This document shows, in pieces, positions 26,478 through 36,349 of a stretch of DNA of 64,000 bases. Origin of the DNA: Natrinema salaciae (lineage in GTDB: Archaea; Halobacteriota; Halobacteria; Halobacteriales; Natrialbaceae); the NCBI RefSeq assembly GCF_900110865.1, contig NZ_FOFD01000002.1, positions 678,835-742,834 of the forward strand. Reading direction: 5' to 3'. Below the pieces are notes generated by a model, which searched no databases, was not told the DNA's origin, and saw only the letters and a program-made list of their open reading frames with translations. Positions within the stretch are counted from its first letter, which is position 1. Each line of letters opens with the position of its first letter. Made by a program: the position numbers and the translations under genes.

Positions 26478-27494
26478 TCAGCGATAGCCGCCGTCGCCCG
26501 CGCCGCGAGCCGCGTCGATCCGCTCGAACTGCTCGGCGGAAAGCTCGAGGTCGACCGCGCCGACGTTCTCCTCGAGCTGAGCGGGCGTTCGCGCGCCGAC
26601 GATCGGCACGCAGGTGACCCGCTCGTGCTCCATCAGCCAGCGCAGCGAGACCTGTGCCGGCGTGGCGTCGACCTGATCGGCGACGGACTCGACGGCCTCG
26701 AGCACCTCCCAGGCGGTCTCGCTGGTGTAGCGGTCCGCGAACACGTCGGTGAGGCTGCCGCGAGCGCCGTCGGGCCCGACGACGGTGCCGTCGTCCGCTC
26801 GCTCGTACTTCCCGGTGAGGAAGCCGCCGGCCAACGGCGAGTACGGGCAGACGGCAATCTCCTGGTCCGCACAGACGTCGAGGTAGTCGCTCACGTCGTC
26901 CGTGTCGGCGGCGTTGAACATCGGCTGAGTGACGTCGAACCGCTCGAGCCCCTCGACGTCGCTGGTCCACAGTGCCTTGGTGAGCTTCCAGGCGGCCATG
27001 CTCGAGGCACCCAGGTAGTGGACTTTTCCCTCGCGGACGAGTTCCGTGAGCGTCCGCATCGTCTCCCGGATCGGCGTGTTCTCGTCCCAGCGGTGGATGT
27101 AGTAGAGGTCGAGATAGTCGGTGCCCAGCCGCTCGAGGGTGCCCTCGATCTGGGCCCGGATGTGCTTGCGCCCGAGTCCGGAGTCGTTCGGCCCGGGCTC
27201 GCCGCGGCCGTTGAACGGGAAGTAGACCTTCGAGGCGAGGACGAGATCCTCGCGGTGGTGGCCCCGGTCAGCGAGCCACTCGCCGATCCACCGTTCGCTC
27301 GTGCCGTTGGGATCGCCGTAGACGTTCGCGGTGTCGATGAAGTTGACGCCGTGATCCCAGCAGGCGTCGAGGAGGTCGTGGGCCTCCTCGCGGTCGGTCT
27401 CGACGGTCCCGTCGCTCTCCTTTCCGAAGCGCCAGGTGCCGAAACAGAGCTTCGATACTGCCGTGCCCGTATTACCGAGCGTCGTGTACTCCAT
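26478..27494 (-). CDS. Aldo/keto reductase
   Basis: A 338-residue TIM-barrel oxidoreductase. The catalytic tetrad is visible: Asp and Tyr in FIDTANVYGD, Lys in LASKVYFP, His in LDLYYIHRWD. GTWRFG at the N-terminus and a C-terminal TPAQVSLRWLMEH/VTCVPIVGARTPAQL segment bind NADP. Closest to the YajO/voltage-gated potassium channel beta-like branch. Substrate unknown. I chose ATG at 27494 (MEYTTLGNTG) over one 9 codons upstream because family members begin there. Confidence 0.92.
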   Translation of the reverse strand: MEYTTLGNTGTAVSKLCFGTWRFGKESDGTVETDREEAHDLLDACWDHGVNFIDTANVYGDPNGTSERWIGEWLADRGHHREDLVLASKVYFPFNGRGEPGPNDSGLGRKHIRAQIEGTLERLGTDYLDLYYIHRWDENTPIRETMRTLTELVREGKVHYLGASSMAAWKLTKALWTSDVEGLERFDVTQPMFNAADTDDVSDYLDVCADQEIAVCPYSPLAGGFLTGKYERADDGTVVGPDGARGSLTDVFADRYTSETAWEVLEAVESVADQVDATPAQVSLRWLMEHERVTCVPIVGARTPAQLEENVGAVDLELSAEQFERIDAARGAGDGGYR

Positions 27495-27634
27495 GGAAGC
27501 CGGTTCAGTGTCGAGGGTCAAAACGAGTCGGGAAGCGGCGATCGCCCGACGGTGGTCAGTCCGTGAGGCTCTCGAAGCCGTCTATTCGGTCGAAGTTCCG
27601 AAGCTACAAACCGTTCGATAGTCACGTACGGATA

Positions 27635-29263
27635 ATGAATCACTGGTGGCGGCGGATCGTCCGTTCGCTGGTCGCCGTTCTCGCCCTCGTACTCATCTAC
27701 GCGTGGCTCTATCAGCAGGGAATGGCCACGTTCGAAGGTGAGACGAGGACGTACGCGAAGGCGATCCAAGCCGTCATCGAGATACTGACGACGGCCGGCT
27801 TCGGCGGCGACGCGGACGACTGGCAGAGTACCCCCATGAACCTGATGGTCGTCGCGATGAACCTCACGGGCGTCCTGCTCGTCTTCCTCGCGCTGCCGCT
27901 GATCGTCGTCCCGCTCTTTCAGCAGGCCCTCGAGGATCGGCCCCCGGAGTCGACCGACCTCACCAACCACGTCGTCATCTGCTCGTACACGCCGCGATCC
28001 GACGTGCTTGCACAGGAACTCGAGGCCGCGGACGTGCCCTACGTCTTCCTCGACGACGACGCCGAACTCGTCGTCGATCTCAACAAGGAGGGGACCAACG
28101 CGATCTACGGCGAACTCGATCAGGAGGAGACGCTGCGCGCGGCGAACGCCGAGCACGCCAGTGCGCTCGTCACCGACATCGACGACGAGACGAACGCGAT
28201 GGTGATCCTGACAGCGCGCGAGCTCTCGAGCGACCTCGAAATCGTCAGCGTCGTCGAGGACGACGAGGTCGCGAGCTACCACCGCTACGCCGGGGCCGAC
28301 GAGATCGTCCGGCCGCGGCACGTACTCGGACGGAGCCTCGCGACGAAGGCGACGACGACCGTCTCGGCCGAGCTACGGGACACGATCGAGCTCAGCGAAG
28401 ACCTCACGGTGACCGAACTGCTCGTCCAGGAACACAGCGACCTCGTCGGGCAGACGATCCCGGAATCGGGCATCCGGGACCGGATGGGAATCACCGTCAT
28501 CGGCGCGTGGTTCAACGGCGAGTTCGTCCCCGTTCCCGGCACCGAAAACGTGATCGACGGCAACACGATCCTGCTCGTCGCGGGGCGTCGCGACGACCTC
28601 ACGGAGCTGAAATCGCGGACGGTATCGGCGCTGCGGCACAACCCGGACCGCGTCGTCGTCGGCGGCTACGGCGTCGTCGGACGAACTGCAGTCGAGACCC
28701 TGGCGTCCGGGGGCGTCTCGACCTGCGTCGTCGACCTCGCGGACGAACCGGGGGTCGACGTCGTCGGCGACGTCACCGACGAAGCGGTGCTCGAGACCGC
28801 CGACGTCGACGACTCCCGGGCGGTCATTCTCACCCTCGACGACGACGCGACGACGATCTACGCGACGCTGGTCCTCAAGCAGGTCGCGCCCGGCGTCGAA
28901 ATCATCGCGCGAGCGAACGAGACCGAGAACATTCCGAAGTTCTACCGGGCCGGAGCCGAGTACGTCCTGTCGTTGTCGACGGTGACGGGCCGGATGCTCG
29001 GCTCCATCCTGATCGAGGACGAAGAGATCCTCACGCCCGAGACCCAGTTCGAACTCGTCCGAACGACCGCCCCCCAGATCGCCGGCCGGAGCCTCGGCGA
29101 CGTGGATCTTCGAGCCCGGACGGGGTGTACCGTCGTCGCGGTCGAACGCGGCGGAGACCTGCTGACCGACCTCGGCCCGGAGTTCGTCGTCCGCGAGGAG
29201 GACATGCTGATCGTCGCGGGGAGCGACGAGGCGATCAACCAGTTCGTCACGCTCGCGTGCTAA
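27635..29263 (+). CDS. Potassium channel-like protein with two RCK domains and an unusual selectivity loop
   Basis: A 542-residue protein. Two N-terminal helices (about 9-27 and 70-94) flank a pore loop with TTAGFGGD at residues 52-59, where K+ channels have TVGYGD. Two RCK (TrkA_N/TrkA_C) units follow, about 110-315 and 333-542. The second has an intact dinucleotide motif (VVGGYGVVG); the first (VVICSYTPRSD) lacks the Gly pattern. This is an MthK-like ligand-gated channel layout with both RCKs in one chain, so a tetramer would have eight. Probable role in K+ homeostasis, important for a salt-in haloarchaeon. The ATG at 27635 precedes the first helix. Confidence 0.85.
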   Translation: MNHWWRRIVRSLVAVLALVLIYAWLYQQGMATFEGETRTYAKAIQAVIEILTTAGFGGDADDWQSTPMNLMVVAMNLTGVLLVFLALPLIVVPLFQQALEDRPPESTDLTNHVVICSYTPRSDVLAQELEAADVPYVFLDDDAELVVDLNKEGTNAIYGELDQEETLRAANAEHASALVTDIDDETNAMVILTARELSSDLEIVSVVEDDEVASYHRYAGADEIVRPRHVLGRSLATKATTTVSAELRDTIELSEDLTVTELLVQEHSDLVGQTIPESGIRDRMGITVIGAWFNGEFVPVPGTENVIDGNTILLVAGRRDDLTELKSRTVSALRHNPDRVVVGGYGVVGRTAVETLASGGVSTCVVDLADEPGVDVVGDVTDEAVLETADVDDSRAVILTLDDDATTIYATLVLKQVAPGVEIIARANETENIPKFYRAGAEYVLSLSTVTGRMLGSILIEDEEILTPETQFELVRTTAPQIAGRSLGDVDLRARTGCTVVAVERGGDLLTDLGPEFVVREEDMLIVAGSDEAINQFVTLAC

Positions 29264-29290
29264 GGCGGGCGGTTCGAGACCGTCGCGGGC

Positions 29291-30247
29291 TCACGCGAAC
29301 GACGGCAGCACGTCTTCCTCGTAGAACTCGATCGCCTTCTCCTGTTCCGGACCGATCTGGTGGAAATAGACGTGGTCGTAGCCGGCGTCGACCGCCCGCT
29401 CGATGCTGTCGATGTGGGCCTGTGGGTCCGGACTCGTCGTCGTCCCGGCCTCGGCGATGTCCGCTTCCTCGACCAGCTGTGCGGCCTGCTCGAAGTGGGC
29501 CGGCGTCGGGAGCTCCTGCCCGAGTTCGCCCGGAATCGAGCCGTTGGGCCACTGCTCGAGGATCGTCTCGATCGCCTCCTCCTCGCTGTCGGCGTAGCAG
29601 CCGTGGAGTTGGGTGTATTTGGGCCCCTCGCCGCCGGCGTCCTCGTAGGCCTCGACCGGCTTCGCTTTCGGCCCGGAACACCAGAGTCCGTCGGCGGTCC
29701 CGGCGACCCACTGCGCCGTCTGCGGGCCGAACGCGCTCCCGATCGTCGTCGGCTGCTCGTCGGGGACGGTGTAGAGCCGCGCGTTTTCGACGGTGTAGTA
29801 CTCGCCGTGGTGACTCGTCGTCTCGCCCGTCCAGAGGGAGCGCATCACGTCCATCGCCTCGTCCAACATCTCGAGGCGGACGTCGTGCTCGGGCCACCGT
29901 TCCCCGGTCACGTGTTCGTTCAGGTTCTCGCCCGTGCCGACGCCGAACGTGAACCGGTCGCCGACCATCTCGTCGACGGTGGCGACCGCGTGGGCGACGT
30001 TGACCGGATGGATCCGGATCGTCGGACAGGTAACGCCGATACCGACCTCGATCTCGTCGGTCACCGTCGCGATCCCGCCGAGCGTCGACCAGACGAACGG
30101 CGACTCCCCCTGCGCCGAGACCCACGGGTGGAAGTGATCGGAAATCGAGAGAAAGTCGAAGCCGGCGTCTTCGGCGCGGCGAGCGATGTCGACGAGTTCG
30201 TTCGGGCCGTGCTCCTCGCTCGAGAGGGTGTATCCGAGGTCCGTCAT
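29291..30247 (-). CDS. F420-dependent LLM-class oxidoreductase (TIGR03557-like)
   Basis: A 318-residue bacterial-luciferase-like TIM barrel. Family features: GYTLSSEEHGPNELVDIARR start, FDFLSISDHFHPW, a conserved VGIGVTCPTIRIHP strand and the FGVGTGENLNEHVTG segment, which is typical for the TIGR03557 subfamily (F420-dependent, glucose-6-phosphate dehydrogenase-related). GYDHVYFHQIGPEQ is the C-terminal signature. It probably binds coenzyme F420, abundant in haloarchaea, and reduces or oxidises an unknown substrate. It is convergent with the channel gene, with only 27 bp between stops. Confidence 0.88.
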   Translation of the reverse strand: MTDLGYTLSSEEHGPNELVDIARRAEDAGFDFLSISDHFHPWVSAQGESPFVWSTLGGIATVTDEIEVGIGVTCPTIRIHPVNVAHAVATVDEMVGDRFTFGVGTGENLNEHVTGERWPEHDVRLEMLDEAMDVMRSLWTGETTSHHGEYYTVENARLYTVPDEQPTTIGSAFGPQTAQWVAGTADGLWCSGPKAKPVEAYEDAGGEGPKYTQLHGCYADSEEEAIETILEQWPNGSIPGELGQELPTPAHFEQAAQLVEEADIAEAGTTTSPDPQAHIDSIERAVDAGYDHVYFHQIGPEQEKAIEFYEEDVLPSFA

Positions 30248-30492
30248 TCCCGCCTCGATACCACGAACCGGCGGGTAACGGTTGAGCCTGCGAAGGCAAC
30301 GCGATTCTCACCCGCTTCGTCCGCTCCGAATCGCGATGCGAATCGTGCGAGATCGATGGCTTCGCAACCCGCGCGAGCGGTGCTTCGCACCGTGAGCAGA
30401 CGGCGTGGTGCGTCGTGAGCACGCGACGCAAGCGAGCCCGCCCGGCTGCGAGAATCGAACCCCTTACCCGCGATGCGCGGAAACCGATCCGT

Positions 30493-31473
30493 ATGGAAGC
30501 CGTAGTCGAAGCGACGGATCTCGAGAAACGCTACGGCGAGACGACGGCGCTCTCGGGGGCGTCGGTATCCGTCGAGCCCGGCGAGGTCTTCTCGCTGATC
30601 GGTCCGAACGGGGCGGGAAAGACGACGCTCGTCCGTGCGTTGACCGGAACGACCGAACCCGACGGGGGCAGGGCGCGGATCCTCGGCGAGTCGCCGTCGG
30701 CCGTCGATCGCGGTCGCCTCGGCGTCCTCCCGCAGGAGTTCTCGCCGCCGGCCCGACTCAGTGCCCGCGAACTGCTGGTGTACTACGCCGGACTCTACGA
30801 CGACGCGCGCGATCCCGACGACGTCCTTGCAGACGTCGGCCTCGTCGACGCCGGCGACACCTGGTACGAGGACCTCTCGGGCGGCCAGCAGCGGCGCGTC
30901 TGTGTCGGCTCCGCGCTGGTCAACGACCCCGATCTCCTCTTTCTCGACGAGCCGACGACCGGCATCGACCCCGCCGGACGGCGCACCGTCTGGCGACTGA
31001 TCGAGGACCTCGCCGACGGCGGGACGACAGTCGTCCTCACGACCCACGACATGGCCGAAGCCGAACGGCTCGCCGACCGCGTCGGGCTGCTCGCCGACGG
31101 AACCATCGTCGCCCAGGGCACTCCCGAGGCGCTCGTCCGCGACCACGGCGGCTCGAGCCGCCTGACGGTCGAGACGGCGGCCGATCCCGACGTCTTCGCC
31201 GACCTCGAGTACGCCGTCGAACGCCCGGATCGCGGCCGCGGCCGAACGGTGGACGATGCGGTCGTCGTTCGGGACATCGACCCCGCCGCGATCGGCGCGG
31301 TGGTCGACTATCTCGAGGCACGTGACATCGGGTACACGGGGCTCTCGTGGGCCGAACCCGACCTCGAGGACGTCTATCTCACGCTGGCCGACGTGGCGGA
31401 ACGCGAGCGAACCGATCGCCTGGAGCGCGGAGCCGACGAGTCCGACCTCGCGCGGGCGGGTGAGACCGCATGA
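30493..31473 (+). CDS. ABC transporter ATP-binding protein (ABC-2 exporter type)
   Basis: A 326-residue ATPase: Walker A GPNGAGKTT near residue 38, the LSGGQQRRVC signature near 130, Walker B DLLFLDEPTTGIDP near 155, and H-loop TTHDMAEAE near 188. A C-terminal region of about 100 residues after the nucleotide domain recalls the C-terminal domain of CcmA/DrrA-type ATPases. Its stop overlaps the start of the permease gene (ATGA at 31470-31473), so translation is coupled. The pair probably exports a small molecule or drug, or acts in cell-surface assembly; substrate unknown. An ATG at 30415 would add an Arg-rich extension and was not chosen. Confidence 0.92.
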   Translation: MEAVVEATDLEKRYGETTALSGASVSVEPGEVFSLIGPNGAGKTTLVRALTGTTEPDGGRARILGESPSAVDRGRLGVLPQEFSPPARLSARELLVYYAGLYDDARDPDDVLADVGLVDAGDTWYEDLSGGQQRRVCVGSALVNDPDLLFLDEPTTGIDPAGRRTVWRLIEDLADGGTTVVLTTHDMAEAERLADRVGLLADGTIVAQGTPEALVRDHGGSSRLTVETAADPDVFADLEYAVERPDRGRGRTVDDAVVVRDIDPAAIGAVVDYLEARDIGYTGLSWAEPDLEDVYLTLADVAERERTDRLERGADESDLARAGETA

Positions 31474-32243
31474 GCCGGATGGGGCGCGTGCGAGCGGAAA
31501 CGAGCGCCGGCTGGCGGTCGTTCGTCCGTCGGCGGACGGCGGTCTTTTTCACGTTCTTCTTCCCTGTGATTCTGATCGTCATCTTCGGGGCGCTGATTCG
31601 GACGGATCCGACGGGGGAGGGATTGTTCACGGAGCCGGCCGCCTACTACGTGCCGGGCTATCTCGCCGTCGTCGTTCTCTTCACCCCGCTGTCGCGGATG
31701 GGGAGCGAGGTGGCGCGCCACCGGGAAGGGAGTCGCTTCGAGAAGCTCGCGACGACGCCCCTCACTCGGGCGGAGTGGTTGCTGGCCCAGACCGTCGTGA
31801 ACGCGGCGATCATCGGACTGGCGAGCCTGCTCATCCTCGGGCTGGTGGTCCTGCTGACGGGCGCCGAGATCGCGTTCTCGGCGCTGCTGGTGCCGTACGT
31901 CCTCGTCGGCGTCGTCTGCTTCTGCGGCGTCGGCGCGATGCTCGGCAGCTACACCGATTCCCAGGACGGCGCGGTCGCCGCCAGCAACGCGATCGGGCTG
32001 CCCCTGCTCTTCCTCTCGGAGACGTTCGTCTCGCTCTCGCAACTGCCGGGCTGGTTCGAACCGCTCGTGAACCTCTCGCCGCTGACCTACTTCGCACGCG
32101 GCGTGCGGGCCGCGACCTACTCGGGCGCGGAGACGCCCGCGATCGCCGGCGTCGAGCCCGCGATCGCGAACCTCGGGATCCTCGCCGCGCTCGCCGTCGT
32201 CGCGTTCGCGCTGGGCGCGCAGTCCATTCCGCGGACGGACTGA
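31470..32243 (+). CDS. ABC-2 type permease
   Basis: A 257-residue membrane protein with six hydrophobic helices, starting with a cytoplasmic arm (ETSAGWRSFVRRRTAVFFTF). A conserved LYFARGVRAATY-like segment near residue 210 (LTYFARGVRA), as in ABC-2/DrrB permeases, lies after the amphipathic loop. It overlaps the ATPase gene by 4 bp. A minimal two-gene exporter. truD follows on the same strand 75 bp later and is probably unrelated. Confidence 0.9.
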   Translation: MSRMGRVRAETSAGWRSFVRRRTAVFFTFFFPVILIVIFGALIRTDPTGEGLFTEPAAYYVPGYLAVVVLFTPLSRMGSEVARHREGSRFEKLATTPLTRAEWLLAQTVVNAAIIGLASLLILGLVVLLTGAEIAFSALLVPYVLVGVVCFCGVGAMLGSYTDSQDGAVAASNAIGLPLLFLSETFVSLSQLPGWFEPLVNLSPLTYFARGVRAATYSGAETPAIAGVEPAIANLGILAALAVVAFALGAQSIPRTD

Positions 32244-32318
32244 CGGCGGAGCGGCTCGAGCGATCGACCGCGAGAACGAACCGATTTACGCCCGGCACTC
32301 GAACCGTCGGCAACCAGC

Positions 32319-33665
32319 ATGCGCCCAGCCCACCCCACCGAGCAGGCCGTCGGTATGGAACACTACGTCAGCGAGACCGACGGCGTCGGCGGCCGCCTCC
32401 GCGAGGACGACGATCACTTCCGGGTGCGCGAACTCGAGCGCTTCGACACGGAGCCGATCGACGCGCCGACGGACGCCTACCCGCACCTCGTCGTCCGCGC
32501 GACGCTTCGAGGGTGGGACACGAACGATTTCGCCTCGCGACTCTCGGACGCGCTCGGGTGCTCCCGCGAACGGGTCAACTGGGCCGGAACGAAGGACAAG
32601 TACGCCGTGACGACCCAGCTGTTCTCCGTCTACGGGGCCGATCCCGCGGACCTGCCCGAGATCGACGGTGTCGAGATCGAGGTCGTCGGCCGCGCCGGTC
32701 GTTCGCTCGAGTTCGGGGATCTCGCGGGCAACGCGTTCGAACTCGTGGTCAGCGATCCCGAACGGCCCGAAAACGCCGTGGCGATCACCGACGAGCTGCG
32801 CGCGTTCGGCGGGCTCGAAGACGGCGAATCGACCGTCTCGATCGGCGTTCCCAACTTCTTCGGGCAGCAGCGCTTCGGGAGCCGTCGCCCGGTCACGCAC
32901 GAGGTCGGCCTCGCGATCGCCCGCGGTGACTGGGAGGGGGCGGTGATGGCCTACCTCGGGAATCCGACCGACGCGGAGCCCGAGTCGACGCAGGAAGCAC
33001 GCGCGTTCGTCGAGGAGACCCGCGACTGGCAGGCGGCCCTCGAGCGGGTCCCGAACCGTCTCCGCTACGAACGGTCGATGATCCACGCGCTCGCCGAACG
33101 CGACGGCGACCCCGGGCCCGAGGCGTTCCGCGCTGCGCTCGAGCGCGTGCCCTCGAACCTCCAGCGGCTGTTCGTCCACGCCGCCCAGTCGTACGCGTTC
33201 AACCTGATGCTCTCCGAACGGCTCGAGCGCGGACTGCCGTTCGACCGGCCCGTCGCGGGCGACGTGGTCTGTTTCTCGGATACCGACGCTCCCGCGGGCC
33301 TCGAACTCCCCGACACTGATCGGCTCCAGCGCGTCGACGAGCGCCGGCTCGATTCGGTGACCCGCCACTGCGAGCGGGGCCGAGCGTTCGTCACCGCCCC
33401 GCTGGTCGGCACCGAGACGGAATTGGCCGACGGCGAGCAGGGCGAGATCGAACGCGACGTCCTCGACGATCTCGGCCTGTCGCCCGCGGACTTCGACCTC
33501 CCCGGCGAGTTCGGGTCGACCGGTACTCGACGAGCGATGCTCCTCCGGACGGATCTGCGACTCGAGGCCGAGCCGCTGTCGCTCGCGTTCGCGCTGCCGA
33601 AGGGGTCGTACGCGACGGTGGTCTGTCGGGAGTACCTGAAGGTCGATCCGGTCGCCCTCGGCTGA
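32319..33665 (+). CDS. truD: tRNA pseudouridine synthase TruD
   Basis: A 448-residue TruD-family enzyme. The catalytic Asp is in [14 protein letters not shown] near residue 92, and [21 protein letters not shown] is the conserved C-terminal half motif. An insertion typical of the archaeal TruD subfamily lies between 220 and 330. The enzyme makes pseudouridine at tRNA position 13 (and in archaea possibly 35 or others). A TruD-specific insertion domain explains the length. ATG at 32319; a second in-frame ATG at 32355 ([10 protein letters not shown]) would fit the domain start as well. Confidence 0.93.
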   Translation: MRPAHPTEQAVGMEHYVSETDGVGGRLREDDDHFRVRELERFDTEPIDAPTDAYPHLVVRATLRGWDTNDFASRLSDALGCSRERVNWAGTKDKYAVTTQLFSVYGADPADLPEIDGVEIEVVGRAGRSLEFGDLAGNAFELVVSDPERPENAVAITDELRAFGGLEDGESTVSIGVPNFFGQQRFGSRRPVTHEVGLAIARGDWEGAVMAYLGNPTDAEPESTQEARAFVEETRDWQAALERVPNRLRYERSMIHALAERDGDPGPEAFRAALERVPSNLQRLFVHAAQSYAFNLMLSERLERGLPFDRPVAGDVVCFSDTDAPAGLELPDTDRLQRVDERRLDSVTRHCERGRAFVTAPLVGTETELADGEQGEIERDVLDDLGLSPADFDLPGEFGSTGTRRAMLLRTDLRLEAEPLSLAFALPKGSYATVVCREYLKVDPVALG

Positions 33666-33753
33666 ACGCGGTTCGTCTCGGCGATATCGAACCTGTGCCG
33701 TCCGCCAGCCGTCGAAATACGTATCCGCTCGTCCCGAATATCGGGGAACCGAG

Positions 33754-33804
33754 ATGAGCGACGCGACGCACTTCGACGCGACGGAATCGAGGGTTCGACG
33801 ATGA
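33754..33804 (+). CDS. 16-codon ORF overlapping the next gene by ATGA
   Basis: ATG at 33754, 16 codons (MSDATHFDATESRVRR), then TGA at 33802-33804, which overlaps the next ATG at 33801. Such an overlap would couple translation of the downstream gene. It may also be chance; no other evidence supports a peptide. Confidence 0.2.
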   Translation: MSDATHFDATESRVRR

Positions 33805-34097
33805 TCGGCACGGACGAGAACCGCGAGATAGTCGAGTGGCGGAAAACGACCGAGGACGGGCAGACGGTGTACGTAATCGAGTACAGCGAACCCGTTCCGG
33901 AGCCGGCGGGCCGATCGAAGACGCCGTTCGGTGCGAGCAGCGGCGGAACCGTTCCGGCCCGGACGCAGTACGTTCAGCTACCGGACGGGGAGCGGATTCC
34001 CGCGACGGAAGCGGCGTTCGACGCCGAGGGAACCACGCTTCGAGTCCGCCACCGGCCGTCGGTACTGGACCGCATCCGGCGATACCTCCCCTGGTGA
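33801..34097 (+). CDS. Small hypothetical protein, basic C-terminus
   Basis: A 98-residue protein with no recognised family. The first half (IVEWRKTTEDGQTVYVIEYSE) reads as two beta strands, the middle is Gly/Ser/Thr-rich, and the C-terminal tail is basic (RVRHRPSVLDRIRRYLPW), unusual in this acidic proteome. A short 16-codon ORF ends on its start codon. It lies at the boundary between the truD block and the accessory region. A membrane-attached or nucleic-acid-contacting tail is possible but unproven. Confidence 0.55.
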   Translation: MIGTDENREIVEWRKTTEDGQTVYVIEYSEPVPEPAGRSKTPFGASSGGTVPARTQYVQLPDGERIPATEAAFDAEGTTLRVRHRPSVLDRIRRYLPW

Positions 34098-34477
34098 CCG
34101 GCGTCCGCCGCCCGTTTGCGACGTCCCGTCGGTTCGAGAGCGGCCAGCCGCGACCGCGGCGAGCGACCGACGCGGCCGACGCGGCCGACGGTATTGGCTC
34201 ACGGATGCGAGGAAAAGTCAGAATTCGTGCCATTATTCAGAGCTGATAGTTATGTGCATTGGAAATGTCTTCGCGCGTCGAACCGGCCGTTCGTCGCTCG
34301 ACGGGTCGAGTCGGTGGTCTCCCTCAGACGCCACTCGAGTGGGTTTCGCGGCCGAAAACTGGTACAGACCTCGGACGCGTCGCGGGAGCGCAGACGAACT
34401 GGTCGAAGCGCAGAGTACTGGCCTGACGTACAATTTTCACAAAACTTACTTTATAGAAGAATATACTCACCTAATAC
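34098..34477 (+). promoter_or_regulatory. Intergenic region with the carbamoyltransferase promoter
   Basis: No gene seen in 380 bp. A small run of GCGGCCGAC units lies at 34169-34187. Base composition drops to AT-rich near the end; TTTATAG at 34450-34456 is a good TATA box about 25 bp before the next ATG, which predicts a leaderless transcript. Confidence 0.5.
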
Positions 34478-36229
34478 ATGGGCTATGTACTTTCATTTAA
34501 GCCGTCTATAGGGCTTTACGGACAACACGATCCGAGTGCTGCTCTCTTCGCCGACGGCGAGCTCCGCTTTGCGGTCGAAGAAGAACGACTGAGCCGTGAT
34601 AAACACGCCACGGATACCTTTCCGGAGCGAGCGATCCGTGCCTGTCTCGAGCACGAGGGGCTCGCACTCGCCGACCTCGAGAAGATCGTGTTGCCGTACG
34701 ATCCGCGACTCCGAACGAAGATCCGCGGTCACTATCTGCGGAAGACGCTCCAGCACGACGGCGTCCTCCAGACGCTCTCACACCTGCGAAACGTGGTCAG
34801 AGACGAAGTCGTCGCTCGGTACCTGCCGACACACGACGTCGAATCGCGACTCGAGCGGATCGGGACGCCACTCCCGCCGATCGAGTGTCGCTCGCACCAC
34901 GCCTGCCACGCGGTGAGCGCGTTTCACCCGTCGACGTTCGACGAGGCGCTGCTCCTCACCATCGACGCGAAAGGCGAGTACGATTCGACCGTCGTCTGGC
35001 ACGCGACTCCCGACGGACTCACTCGACTGCGAACCTACGAACACCCGAACAGCTGGGGGCTGTTCTACGCCGCGATCACGGAGTATCTCGGCTACCGAAT
35101 GTTCAACGGGGAAGGGAAAGTGATGGGGCTCGCTCCCTACGGCGAGGACGATCCGGAGATCGAACGCCGCCTCCGAAACGCTATCGACACCGGCGTCGAG
35201 TACGACGTCACGGCGCTCACCGGCCGATGGGGGACGGAGTACGGTGTGCGCACGCTCGAGGAGCTGTTCGATCGGCCGCGCTCGACCGCGACCGACGAGT
35301 TCGACCGGTTCGAGAAGAACCTCGCGCACACCGCACAGACGCTGCTCGAGGAGTCCGTCACGGCGATCGTCGACGAATACATCGATCGGGTCGGAACCGG
35401 TGCCGTCGGACTCGCGGGCGGCGTCGCGCTGAACTGCAAGCTGAACAAGACCGTGCGCGAACTGCCAGCCGTCGACGACGTCTTCGTCCAGCCGGTCGCT
35501 CACGACGCCGGCCTCGCGCTCGGGGGCGGCTGGATCGATCAGCGCCCGGATCGAGTCGAGCCGATGACGGACGTCTATCTGGGTCCCGAGTACGACACCG
35601 ACGCGATCCGGTCGCTCCTCGAGATGAACAAGATCGACTACGCCGAACCGGACGATCTGGAACGGTCCGTCGCCGAGTTACTCGCGAACGGGGCGCTGGT
35701 CGGCTGGTTCCAGGGTCGACTCGAACTGGGGCCGCGAGCGCTCGGCAATCGGAGCATCCTCGCGGATCCGCGAACCGACGCCTCCCGCGATCGGGTCAAC
35801 CGATTCGTCAAGCATCGCGAGGAGTGGCGTCCGTTCGCCCCGTCGATGCTCGAATCCGCCGCCGACGACTACCTGGAAGACGCGGCCGAGTCGCCGTACA
35901 TGATCGACACGTTCGACGTCGCTCCGGAACGCCGCGACGACGTGAGCGCCATCCTCCATCCAGCAGACGATACCACCCGACCCCAGACCGTTCGCGAGGA
36001 ACAGAACCCGCGGTACTACCGACTGCTCCGGGAGTTCGAGGAGATCACCGACGTCCCCGTCCTCCTCAACACGTCGTTCAACGACCACGGCGAACCGATC
36101 GTCAACACGCCGCTCGAGGCGCTCAAGGACTTCTACGGGATGGGCCTCGACGCGCTCGTCCTCGAGGATCTCGTGGTGACGAAAGACGAGTCTGCACTGA
36201 ACGGGACGGAGCCGACTCCGGTTCGCTGA
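34478..36229 (+). CDS. NodU/CmcH-type O-carbamoyltransferase
   Basis: A 583-residue protein. N-terminal NodU/CmcH domain: MGYVLSFKPSIGLYGQHDPS start, FAVEEERLSRDKH, and CRSHHACHAVSAFHPS with the metal-binding His near residue 145. The C-terminal domain (from about 400) has RLELGPRALGNRSILADPR and FAPSMLESA, the strongest family signatures. These enzymes transfer a carbamoyl group from carbamoyl phosphate through carbamoyl-AMP to a hydroxyl of a sugar or secondary metabolite, as in Nod factor and cephamycin synthesis. Here the acceptor is probably a surface or secreted glycan, given the glycan locus further right. It has a leaderless-type promoter. Confidence 0.92.
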   Translation: MGYVLSFKPSIGLYGQHDPSAALFADGELRFAVEEERLSRDKHATDTFPERAIRACLEHEGLALADLEKIVLPYDPRLRTKIRGHYLRKTLQHDGVLQTLSHLRNVVRDEVVARYLPTHDVESRLERIGTPLPPIECRSHHACHAVSAFHPSTFDEALLLTIDAKGEYDSTVVWHATPDGLTRLRTYEHPNSWGLFYAAITEYLGYRMFNGEGKVMGLAPYGEDDPEIERRLRNAIDTGVEYDVTALTGRWGTEYGVRTLEELFDRPRSTATDEFDRFEKNLAHTAQTLLEESVTAIVDEYIDRVGTGAVGLAGGVALNCKLNKTVRELPAVDDVFVQPVAHDAGLALGGGWIDQRPDRVEPMTDVYLGPEYDTDAIRSLLEMNKIDYAEPDDLERSVAELLANGALVGWFQGRLELGPRALGNRSILADPRTDASRDRVNRFVKHREEWRPFAPSMLESAADDYLEDAAESPYMIDTFDVAPERRDDVSAILHPADDTTRPQTVREEQNPRYYRLLREFEEITDVPVLLNTSFNDHGEPIVNTPLEALKDFYGMGLDALVLEDLVVTKDESALNGTEPTPVR

Positions 36230-36349
36230 CACGGTGCGAGCGGAATCACACCCCTGAAGCGGCGGGGAGACGAGTCCCGGAACCGGTTCCGGGCACAGCG
36301 TCGCGCGGTCTGGTGTCCCTCACGCGTTCGCGGAAGCGGGACGCCACAT

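Noticed and set aside
34165-34190. Short direct repeat of GCGGCCGAC units
   Set aside because: Only about two copies; too short to be a repeat array or CRISPR.
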